Origin: Niveispirillum cyanobacteriorum
GTDB lineage: Bacteria > Pseudomonadota > Alphaproteobacteria > Azospirillales > Azospirillaceae
Length of the DNA: 64,000 bases
Direction: 5' to 3'
NCBI RefSeq assembly: GCF_002868735.1
Contig: NZ_CP025612.1
Location: forward strand, 868,001 to 932,000
The notes beneath the pieces are model-generated. The model was not told where the DNA came from. It made no database searches and saw nothing but the letters and a program-made list of their open reading frames with translations. Below, in pieces: positions 26,124-33,493 of this stretch; the first letter of the stretch is position 1; every line of letters starts with the position of its first letter. The translations under genes were made by a program, and so were the position numbers.

Positions 26124-26969
26124 ATGAAACTGCTCCGATATGGCGCCGCCGGCGCTGAAAAGCCGGGCCTTCTCGCCGCTGACGGGACCATCCGCGACCT
26201 GTCCTCCGTGGTGGGGGATATTGACGGTGCGGCGGTGACGCCAGAGGCGCTGGCCCGGATCGCCGCCATCGACCCCATCACCCTGCCCGTTGTGGAAAAG
26301 GTGGAACGGTACGGGGCATGTGTGGCACGTCCGGGCAAGTTCCTGTGCATCGGACTGAACTATGCCGACCACGCCGCCGAAAGCGGCCTGCCCGTTCCGG
26401 CGGAACCGGTGGTGTTCATGAAGGCCACCAGCGCCCTTTCTGGCCCCAATGACCCGGTGATCCAGCCCCGGAACTCCACCAAGCTGGATTGGGAAGTGGA
26501 GCTGGCCTTCGTTATCGGCACCGAATGCCGGTATGTGGACGAGGCAGCGGGTCAGGCGGCCATTGCCGGCTATTTCGTCTGCAATGACGTGTCCGAACGC
26601 GCCTTTCAGTTGGACCGGGGCGGCACCTGGGACAAGGGCAAGGGCTGCGACAGTTTCGGCCCCATCGGCCCCTGGCTGGTGACAGCGGACGAAGTGGGTG
26701 ATCCCGGTGACCTGTCCATGTGGTTAGAGGTCAATGGCCACCGCTATCAGGATGGGTCCACGCGGACCATGATCTTCAAGCCAGGCTTCATCGTCTCCTA
26801 CCTCAGCCAGTTTATGAGCCTGCAACCCGGTGACATTGTCACCACAGGCACGCCGCCGGGCGTTGGCATGGGACAGAAGCCGCCGAAATACCTGTCCCAT
26901 GGCGACCGTATCCGCCTGGGTATCCAGGGTCTGGGCGAACAGGAACAGGTGGTTGTGGCACCGATTTGA
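26124..26969 (+). CDS. Fumarylacetoacetate hydrolase-family 2,4-diketo-3-deoxy-L-fuconate hydrolase
   Basis: A 281-residue FAH-superfamily protein, often annotated as ureidoglycolate lyase. In this context it cleaves 2,4-diketo-3-deoxy-L-fuconate to pyruvate and L-lactate, the last step of the route. The FAH fold signatures are present: FLCIGLNYADHAAE, DWEVELAFVIGTE with metal-binding acids, FVCNDVSER, and GDIVTTGTPPGVGMGQKPP. It closes the forward operon and is followed by a strong bidirectional terminator. Confidence 0.84.
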   Translation: MKLLRYGAAGAEKPGLLAADGTIRDLSSVVGDIDGAAVTPEALARIAAIDPITLPVVEKVERYGACVARPGKFLCIGLNYADHAAESGLPVPAEPVVFMKATSALSGPNDPVIQPRNSTKLDWEVELAFVIGTECRYVDEAAGQAAIAGYFVCNDVSERAFQLDRGGTWDKGKGCDSFGPIGPWLVTADEVGDPGDLSMWLEVNGHRYQDGSTRTMIFKPGFIVSYLSQFMSLQPGDIVTTGTPPGVGMGQKPPKYLSHGDRIRLGIQGLGEQEQVVVAPI

Positions 26970-26976
26970 AGGTACA

Positions 26977-27025
26977 AGAAAAGGGGGGGGCAGAACGGCG
27001 TATCGTTCTGCCCCCCCTTTTTTAT
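26977..27025. terminator. Bidirectional terminator between the fucose operon and fucP
   Basis: An AAAAGGGGGGG...CAGAACG arm pairs with CGTTCTGCCCCCCC and the following T6 run, giving a stem of about 17 bases with T tracts in both orientations. It lies between the convergent FAH-family and FucP genes and would end both transcripts. Confidence 0.85.
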
Positions 27026-28308
27026 GACCGTTTGGGCAGGGCGTAGAGGGCGACAAAGGCGAAGCAAACCAGGGGCAGCAGGAACGCCAACTGCATCGTG
27101 CCCGTGACAACCGCCACCATGCCCATCAGAGGTGGGCAGATGGCCCCGCCAATGATGGCCATGATTATGAAGGACGACCCCAGCGGCACCAACGATCCCA
27201 GTTTGTCGATCCCCAGCGCGAAGATGGTGGGGAACATCACCGACATGAAAAAGCTGGTCAGCATCAAGGCGCCGACAGCCACCTGCCCCGGTGCAAACGC
27301 CGCCACACCACAGAGCAGCGCATTGATCACCGCATAAATACCCAACAGCCGGGCCGGTGCGATGCGCGCCATCAGGGCCGTGCCGACAAAGCGTCCAACC
27401 ATGAACAGGATCAGGCTGGCCGACAGCATGAAGGCGGCCTGCTTTTCCGGAACCTCCGGCATCGCATCCTTCACGAAATCCACGAAATAGCTCCAGATCC
27501 CCACCTGCGCCGCGACATAGAAGAACTGGGCGATGACGGCCATCACCAGGGTGCGGTGGGAGAGAAGGCGGCGGACCTGGCTGCCGAATGTTTCGTCAGA
27601 ACCCTGTTCAAAGTCGCCCTTGGGCAGCGTGGTGAAGATCACGGCCAGGGCAATGAACCCCGCCACGGCGGCCAGCAGCGCATAGGGCAGTCGCACCGTC
27701 GATGCCTCCATGGCGCGGTAGGCATCCAGATCGGCGGGCGACATGGCGGCCAGCGCTTCTGGCGAATGCTCGATACCGGAGAAGATCAGCACGCCGCCAA
27801 TGATGGGGGCGATAAAGGCCCCGAAGCCATTGAAGGATTGCGCAAGGTTCAGGCGCTGCGGCGCACGGCTGGGGTCGCCAAAGGCAGTGATATAGGGATT
27901 GGCCGCTGTTTCCAGAAACGCTGCCCCCGCCGCAATGACGAACAGGGCCGTCAGGAACAGGCTATAGGTTTGGATGTAAGAGGCGGGCAGGAACAGCAGC
28001 GCGCCGCCCGCATAAAAACACAGGCCCGTAATGATCGCCGCCTTATACCCAAAGCGACGCATCACCAGACCCGCTGGCAGGGCCACAACGAAATAGCCGA
28101 TATAGAACACGAACTGAATAAATCCCGCCTGCATCCGGTCCAGGCCCAAGGCCTTTTGAAAGTGGCGGATCAGGATGTCGTTGAAGTTATTGGCAATGGC
28201 CCACAGGAAAAACAGGCTGGCAATCAGCGCGAAGCCCCAGCGGTAGCCATGGGTGATGAAGGACGCCGATGGTCCCTCTGTGCGCCCAGACATTTCCTCT
28301 CCTGACAT
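27022..28308 (-). CDS. fucP: L-fucose/proton symporter FucP (MFS)
   Basis: A 428-residue, 12-helix major facilitator of the fucose/glucose/galactose symporter family. The first helix region ANNFNDILIRHFQKAL contains the aspartate equivalent to D46 of Escherichia coli FucP. FLETAANPYI contains the glutamate equivalent to E135; both are needed for proton-coupled fucose transport. The gene is convergent with the catabolic operon and carries the sugar across the inner membrane. ATG at 28308 and at 28293 both have good Shine-Dalgarno sequences. Confidence 0.87.
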   Translation of the reverse strand: MSGEEMSGRTEGPSASFITHGYRWGFALIASLFFLWAIANNFNDILIRHFQKALGLDRMQAGFIQFVFYIGYFVVALPAGLVMRRFGYKAAIITGLCFYAGGALLFLPASYIQTYSLFLTALFVIAAGAAFLETAANPYITAFGDPSRAPQRLNLAQSFNGFGAFIAPIIGGVLIFSGIEHSPEALAAMSPADLDAYRAMEASTVRLPYALLAAVAGFIALAVIFTTLPKGDFEQGSDETFGSQVRRLLSHRTLVMAVIAQFFYVAAQVGIWSYFVDFVKDAMPEVPEKQAAFMLSASLILFMVGRFVGTALMARIAPARLLGIYAVINALLCGVAAFAPGQVAVGALMLTSFFMSVMFPTIFALGIDKLGSLVPLGSSFIIMAIIGGAICPPLMGMVAVVTGTMQLAFLLPLVCFAFVALYALPKRS

Positions 28309-28344
28309 ATCGGCCTTCTCCTGGCTCTTATCAGACTGTTGCGT

Positions 28345-29355
28345 TTAGAAACGTGCGATGGCCTTCAAAACGTGGTCCGCCTCCGCGATTAAACGGGGCA
28401 GACGGGTTGGCATGTCCACCGCATCGAAACCATGGGTGTAGAGGGCCGCATCGGGGATATCACCAGACCGAATGGCCGCGATAACCCGATCGAAATCCGC
28501 CCTCAGGGCGTTGCGGCTGGCCAGTAGCGTGGTTTCCCGCTTGTGAAATTCCGGATCAGCATAGACCAGATCCCCCTTGGCAACCCCCACCAACACAAAG
28601 GTGCCGGAATGGGCAACATAGGAGAGGTTGGACGACATGGCCCCGATATGGCCGGTGGCATCGAAGACGATGTCAAACATCTCCCCATCGCTGCGGGCGC
28701 GCAAAAGCTCCGCCGCCCCCTCGCCGCCGCGCACGGTGTCGGTGAAGCCCAGACGGGATGCGGCATAGGCCAACCGCGCATCGCGCAGGTCGGTAAGGGT
28801 GACGGTGGCACCATTCATGCGCGCGAACAGGGCCGTGGCGATGCCAATGGGTCCGGCCCCCGCCACCAATACCCGATCCCCCTTCCTTGCCCCTGACCGC
28901 GCCACGGCATGGGCGCCGATGGACAGAAACTCCACCATCGCCGCCTGTTCCAGCGTCAGGCCGGTCGCGTCGATCACGGCATCTTCGGGCACCGATAACA
29001 GCTCTACCATCCCCCCATCACGATGAACGCCCAGAACCTGAATGTTGCAACAGCAATTGGGCCGCCCACGATGGCAGGCGCGGCAGGTCCCACAGGGCAG
29101 GTAGGGATTGATGGTGATGGTCTGTCCAGACCGAAGGGCCGAGCCGGCAGGGGCTTCCACCACCTCCCCCGCAAGTTCATGGCCCATGACACGTGGATAG
29201 GCCAGATATGGCTGATTGCCTTCGTAGATATGGTAGTCGGTGCCACATAATCCGACACAACGGATACGGACCAGCACCTCATCCGTCTGCCGCACCGGCG
29301 GGGACCGGGTGACCAGCGACAAGGTCCCTGGTTGCTCACAGACAACTGCCTTCAT
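28345..29355 (-). CDS. Zinc-dependent alcohol dehydrogenase (L-galactonate/L-gulonate 5-dehydrogenase-like)
   Basis: A medium-chain dehydrogenase of 336 residues. The catalytic zinc cysteine lies in CVGLCGTDYHIYEG and the second ligand histidine in GHELAGEV. The structural zinc loop CGTCRACHRGRPNCC is followed by a Rossmann motif GAGPIGIATA. It resembles RspB/LgoD-type polyol and sugar-acid dehydrogenases. Because L-fuconate is 6-deoxy-L-galactonate, this enzyme may serve an L-galactonate side branch or a parallel dehydrogenase step; its substrate is not determined. It begins a minus-strand pair with fucP (36-base gap). A 24-base palindrome lies upstream. An in-frame ATG directly upstream (29358) is an alternative start. 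Confidence 0.78.
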   Translation of the reverse strand: MKAVVCEQPGTLSLVTRSPPVRQTDEVLVRIRCVGLCGTDYHIYEGNQPYLAYPRVMGHELAGEVVEAPAGSALRSGQTITINPYLPCGTCRACHRGRPNCCCNIQVLGVHRDGGMVELLSVPEDAVIDATGLTLEQAAMVEFLSIGAHAVARSGARKGDRVLVAGAGPIGIATALFARMNGATVTLTDLRDARLAYAASRLGFTDTVRGGEGAAELLRARSDGEMFDIVFDATGHIGAMSSNLSYVAHSGTFVLVGVAKGDLVYADPEFHKRETTLLASRNALRADFDRVIAAIRSGDIPDAALYTHGFDAVDMPTRLPRLIAEADHVLKAIARF

Positions 29356-29392
29356 CATCGGTTCCGTATTCAAAAAACGGGGGTCCATCTTA

Positions 29393-29416
29393 TATATGGA
29401 AATTAATTCTCATATA
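29393..29416. promoter_or_regulatory. 24-base palindromic operator before the zinc dehydrogenase-fucP unit
   Basis: The AT-rich inverted repeat starts TATATGGAAATT and ends AATTCTCATATA, with 10 of 12 pairs matching. It lies about 36 bases upstream of the dehydrogenase start in a GC-rich genome, as expected for a dimeric repressor site or a promoter with an overlapping operator. The remaining 29417-29491 stretch shows nothing further. Confidence 0.5.
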
Positions 29417-29491
29417 CACAATTGGAGGCACCACTGCCAGCGTGAAATGCCGACTGCAATGACGGGGGGGCAGTCCGCTACCGATGGTCTT

Positions 29492-30460
29492 TCAAATGGC
29501 CTGGGCCGTTTCCCAAATGGCACTGATGCCCCGCTCACCATCCCGCCGATCCAGCTGCACGATCACATCTACGACAGATCGGGCATAGGCGATGGTGTCC
29601 TGGACCGACAGGTTGAACCCGGTCTGCATCACCATCAGGGCCAGTTGCTGCAAGGCACCCTGGGGGCTGTTGGCGTGAATGGTGCTGACGGAGCCGGGAT
29701 GACCGGTATTAACGGCGCGTAGGAAACTGACCGCCTCCTCGCCCCGCAATTCACCCAGCACGATCCGATCAGGGCGCAGCCGCAGGGAAGCCTGCAACAG
29801 GTCATTGGCAGTCACCCGCGCCTCCCCCATCTCGCCTTTTACGGCCACCAGGCCCAGGGCATTGGGGGCGGACAGGGTGATCTCCGGCGTATCCTCCACC
29901 ACCACCAGCCGTTCCTGTTCCGGCATCTGCCGCAGCAGCGCATTCAGGAAGGTGGTCTTGCCCGTGGAGGTGCCGCCGCTGACCAGGATGGTGCGCCGTG
30001 CCCGGATGGCGTCGGCCAGATAGGCGGCGGGGTCCTGCATCGGGTCACGCCCGCGCCAGCCATCATCAGGCGCCGGCGGCAGGGCGCCATAGGCGGACAG
30101 CGGCACATCGACCAGCCGGTGACGGCGGATCGCCATGGCCCAGTGGCCCCGCGTGGCGGATGGGGCCACAAACTGCACACGCGCCCCATCAGGCAAGCGA
30201 CCGGACAGAAGCGGCTGGTTACGGTTGATACCTTGGTTGGACAGGCGCGCCACCTGTTCGGCAAGCCTGCGCAGCAACTGATCGTCGATGCGGGGGTCCT
30301 GGTGACAGCCCATGCCGCGACCCGCCCGTTCCGCCCAGACTTCGCCGGGCCGGTTCACCATGATCTCGGTCACCCGCTCATCCCCCAGCAAGGGCTGAAA
30401 CGGGGTCAGATATTCAGACAGATAGACGGCATCATTCAGGACGGCGACACTGGCATTCAT
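29492..30460 (-). CDS. virB11: Type IV secretion ATPase VirB11
   Basis: A hexameric traffic ATPase (322 residues) at the cytoplasmic base of a type IV secretion system. The Walker A motif GGTSTGKTTFLNALL is near residues 162-176. The Asp box VVVEDTPEI, Walker B region RIVLGELRGEEA and His box HPGSVSTIHANSP follow in the usual order. It is the last gene of the virB operon and overlaps virB10 by four bases. Confidence 0.9.
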   Translation of the reverse strand: MNASVAVLNDAVYLSEYLTPFQPLLGDERVTEIMVNRPGEVWAERAGRGMGCHQDPRIDDQLLRRLAEQVARLSNQGINRNQPLLSGRLPDGARVQFVAPSATRGHWAMAIRRHRLVDVPLSAYGALPPAPDDGWRGRDPMQDPAAYLADAIRARRTILVSGGTSTGKTTFLNALLRQMPEQERLVVVEDTPEITLSAPNALGLVAVKGEMGEARVTANDLLQASLRLRPDRIVLGELRGEEAVSFLRAVNTGHPGSVSTIHANSPQGALQQLALMVMQTGFNLSVQDTIAYARSVVDVIVQLDRRDGERGISAIWETAQAI

Positions 30461-31536
30461 GACCGGCCTCCGCCATTGGCAACAAGGGAGAAATCCAGAT
30501 CGCGGGCCACGAAGACGCGGATCGGTTCCCCCTGATCGACGCGGATCGTGGGCGGGATCTGGCTGTCACGCTGTGCCGCCACGCCTGCCGCCGACTGCGA
30601 CCCCGACAGGATCAGGGCGGCATTGCCGATGGCCGACAGGGCGCCCACCACCGACAGCATGGTGGCTGACCCGAACCGTTCAACAAAATGCGTATCGACA
30701 TCACCAGACAGGCCCGACTTGCCATCGTGGCTGATGGCGGGCGATGCCAAGGCCACGGACACACCATCGGGCCGGATCAGCCGGGTCCATAGCACATAAA
30801 CCCGTTTCTGCCCCGCCTGCAGCCCGGACTTGTACTGTCCGATGAGGCGGGAGGTACGGGGCACCAGCACGCGACTGCCATCGAACGACCGCACGTCCTG
30901 GCTGACCAAGGCGCGGACATAACCGGGAAGGTCGCTGTCGATGGCGGTTTCCAGAACGGCGGGAATAAGGGCACCCTGCGCCACCGTCGTGGCCGGTGTG
31001 ATGGCATGCACGGCGCTGGCCGTATCCACGCCGCCATTGCCGACCCGCATCGCAAACGCTTCATTCTCCGACAAGGCCGCTGGCGCGTTTGGGGCTGCCG
31101 GGTTTACGGGCGCAGTGGGGCCTGCCGTGGGTGCCGTGGCCGGCGCCGGCACGGACATGTCAAAGACCATGACGGGGGCGGCCAGACGCTGCGGATCGGG
31201 CGTCCGCGCGGGAACCGGCGCTGGTGTCACCGCCGCCGGTACCGGGGCCGGGGTTGGGACCGGCAAGGCGGCCACCGGGGCCGGCGGCGGGACGGGCGGG
31301 GCCGGCAGGGGCGCTGTTTCCGCTATCGGCTGCCGGGCCTGGTTCAAACCCCAGAAGGTCAGGCCACCCAGCGCGAGGATGCAGGCCACACCGGCGGCCA
31401 TTCCCAAGTTGCCCCCGCTGTGGCGGGCCGCCACCACGGGGTAATGGGTGCGGCCGGCCAAAACCAATGCACCAGCGGACATGGACAGGCGGGGATCGTC
31501 ACTGACACGAACGGTGTCGGCGGTGAAGCTCATCAC
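30457..31536 (-). CDS. virB10: Type IV secretion core component VirB10
   Basis: A 359-residue inner-to-outer-membrane scaffold of the T4SS core. A short cytoplasmic N-terminus is followed by one transmembrane helix (about residues 48-66). A long proline/alanine-rich periplasmic stretch (about residues 70-155) leads to the conserved VirB10/TrbI beta-barrel domain, with ALIPAVLETAIDSDLPG and SRLIGQYKSGLQAGQKRVYV. It overlaps virB9 and virB11 by four bases each. Confidence 0.9.
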   Translation of the reverse strand: MMSFTADTVRVSDDPRLSMSAGALVLAGRTHYPVVAARHSGGNLGMAAGVACILALGGLTFWGLNQARQPIAETAPLPAPPVPPPAPVAALPVPTPAPVPAAVTPAPVPARTPDPQRLAAPVMVFDMSVPAPATAPTAGPTAPVNPAAPNAPAALSENEAFAMRVGNGGVDTASAVHAITPATTVAQGALIPAVLETAIDSDLPGYVRALVSQDVRSFDGSRVLVPRTSRLIGQYKSGLQAGQKRVYVLWTRLIRPDGVSVALASPAISHDGKSGLSGDVDTHFVERFGSATMLSVVGALSAIGNAALILSGSQSAAGVAAQRDSQIPPTIRVDQGEPIRVFVARDLDFSLVANGGGRS

Positions 31537-32282
31537 TGGGTCCTTTCCGCAGTCTGGGTGGTCTGGATCAGGCTGGCCGTACGCTTGCCATTGCGCAGGG
31601 TGATGCGGCGCGGCACGCCGTCCAGGACGATCAGATCATTGCGCATGGCGTAATTGGCGGGACCTTCCACCCCATCCGGTCCGGCCACCATGATGGCTGG
31701 CACCTCGGCCCCGGCTTCCCAGCGCAGATACGTTGAATGACCATCATCAAAAACGTGCGCCGGCAGCATCTTCTCCGGCCCCTGCTTCTCCCACGCGAAA
31801 TTCAGGTCGCTGGGCTGGGGGACCGCCAGCTCTTCCGAGACCTTTGGGGCCGGGTTGGACGTAATGTCGGGCGGCGGTGCCTCTGCCACGGTGGGGGCCG
31901 GCGGCGTAAACGGCTTGGGATAGCTGAAGCGCATGACATAAAGCGGCCCGCCCTTGCCCCCGGTCGTCAGGTCGAACAGATAAGTGCGGCGGTCGGTGAC
32001 CACCGTCATGTTGGTGCGGCTGTCGGGCAGGATCGGCTTCAGGAACAGCAGGTCGGCGCGGCGGTTGGGCGTCACCTGCCATCCGGCGCTGTCACCGATG
32101 GCCACGTTTTCAATCCGCTCGCCCGCTTCAAACTGAATTGTAGTCTGGATGCCGGCGCGACCGGGTACTGTAACCACGGTGGCTTCATCATACTGTGTCC
32201 AGATGATGCGGTTATCGGCAAAGCAGGGCGTGGTGGACAGCAGGACCGCCAGCAGCGGCAGGGCCAGAGGACGCTTGGTCAT
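31533..32282 (-). CDS. virB9: Type IV secretion core component VirB9
   Basis: A 249-residue periplasmic and outer-membrane core protein with a signal peptide (MTKRPLALPLLAVLLSTTPC). The N-terminal VirB9 domain (VTVPGRAGIQTTIQFEAGE, NMTVVTDRRTYLFDL) is joined by a proline-rich linker to the C-terminal VirB10-interacting domain. The ATG at 32282 is chosen because the conserved signal begins there; the longer open frame upstream is antisense to virB6. No separate virB7 lipoprotein gene is visible. Confidence 0.88.
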   Translation of the reverse strand: MTKRPLALPLLAVLLSTTPCFADNRIIWTQYDEATVVTVPGRAGIQTTIQFEAGERIENVAIGDSAGWQVTPNRRADLLFLKPILPDSRTNMTVVTDRRTYLFDLTTGGKGGPLYVMRFSYPKPFTPPAPTVAEAPPPDITSNPAPKVSEELAVPQPSDLNFAWEKQGPEKMLPAHVFDDGHSTYLRWEAGAEVPAIMVAGPDGVEGPANYAMRNDLIVLDGVPRRITLRNGKRTASLIQTTQTAERTQ

Positions 32283-33493
32283 GACGGTGTTCCTTTCACG
32301 GCCGGGCTGCGGAAACGCTGGCCCAGGCCGGTTGCAGGGCGGTTGGATCGGGGGCCGGGGCCGGGGACCGAACGGGCAGCATCCCCTAGGGTCTGAATGT
32401 TGGCACCGGGGGCAGTGGCGGCTGGCCGGCTGGCGCCACCACCCATCCCGCCCAGGCGCAGGTCCGAATTTGTGCTGGGCATCATGACGGTTGCGGCGGT
32501 TGACATGGCACTGATCCGCGATGCGGCGGGGGCCATGGCGGCCACGGGTGCGGCGGCAGTGGCAGTTGCCTGCGCCGTCCGGCCCTGTGCCCCTCGACCG
32601 ATAGACGCGCTTTGCGGACCATGCAGGTTCAAGCGCCATCCCCCCGTCAAAGTCGATGCCACCCGCAGGACAAGCAGCATCAACAAACTGAACACACCCG
32701 CGCCAAGCAGGACCGACACGGCCAGTTCCGGCGTCGGCGTGCCGCCGGAACTGGCAAGGTCCGACAGCGCGGGTGCGATCAACGCCAGCGCGCCTGTACC
32801 CACCAGCACCGTCAGCAGGGGCACGAGAGCGAACAGAATGGATGCGCGCAGCCACCCCTCAAACAGCCCGCTCGTCGCACGAAACAGGGCCAGCACGATG
32901 AACACCGGCCCCAGGGCAAGCAGGGCGGCCAGCGCGATCTTGGACGCGACCAACACGCCCACCGTGCCGAACAGCAGCAGCAGCGACGCGATCCACAACA
33001 GATCCGCCGGGCGCATGCCGGCCAGCATGGTTGGCTTCTCCCCACCAGCCACCACCGACTGCCGGGCCGCATCCAGGACAAGCTGAAACAGCTGATCCAG
33101 ACGGTCGGCAAACAGCGACGGGGCCGATCCCCGCGTGCCGGCCAGCAGCGAGGCCAGATGGTCGGGTGCCCCGACCAGCAGGTTCCACACCACCTGATGA
33201 TAGGCGGCCCAGGAGGTGGCAAAACACAGGACCAGACCTAGCCCCATCATGCGCGGGGTCAGGCTGGACAGGCCGACACCCGTGCGCCCCGTCAGCATGC
33301 GGATCGCCATCAGCGCGACATACAGCGTCAGCAGCAATGTCAGCGCCTGCTCCAGCGCTCCGTCGGGGCCCAGCAGGGTGGAAAAGGCCTTTTCCGTGGT
33401 CTGGGCCGCCAGACAGTCGACGGCGCGCAGCGCGCCGGCAACCCCGCCCGCACCATCCAGACTGGAATATCCGGGGCAAGCCAGGGTCGTCAT
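32279..33493 (-). CDS. virB6: Type IV secretion inner-membrane protein VirB6
   Basis: A polytopic 404-residue membrane protein (TrbL/VirB6 family). Hydrophobic segments cluster at about residues 50-90 and 165-280, with a central periplasmic loop. A glycine/alanine/proline-rich C-terminal tail (about residues 300-404) is probably cytoplasmic or disordered. The order virB4-virB6-virB9 and the four-base overlaps support the call, since VirB6 sequence conservation is low. Confidence 0.82.
   Translation of the reverse strand: MTTLACPGYSSLDGAGGVAGALRAVDCLAAQTTEKAFSTLLGPDGALEQALTLLLTLYVALMAIRMLTGRTGVGLSSLTPRMMGLGLVLCFATSWAAYHQVVWNLLVGAPDHLASLLAGTRGSAPSLFADRLDQLFQLVLDAARQSVVAGGEKPTMLAGMRPADLLWIASLLLLFGTVGVLVASKIALAALLALGPVFIVLALFRATSGLFEGWLRASILFALVPLLTVLVGTGALALIAPALSDLASSGGTPTPELAVSVLLGAGVFSLLMLLVLRVASTLTGGWRLNLHGPQSASIGRGAQGRTAQATATAAAPVAAMAPAASRISAMSTAATVMMPSTNSDLRLGGMGGGASRPAATAPGANIQTLGDAARSVPGPGPRSNRPATGLGQRFRSPAVKGTPS

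Noticed and set aside
26977-27025. G8/C7 tracts as a possible phase-variation repeat
   Set aside because: They form the two arms of an intergenic terminator and lie outside coding sequence, so slippage would not switch a gene.
32283-32855. Upstream extension of the virB9 frame
   Set aside because: It overlaps virB6 entirely, and the signal peptide and family conservation begin at 32282.
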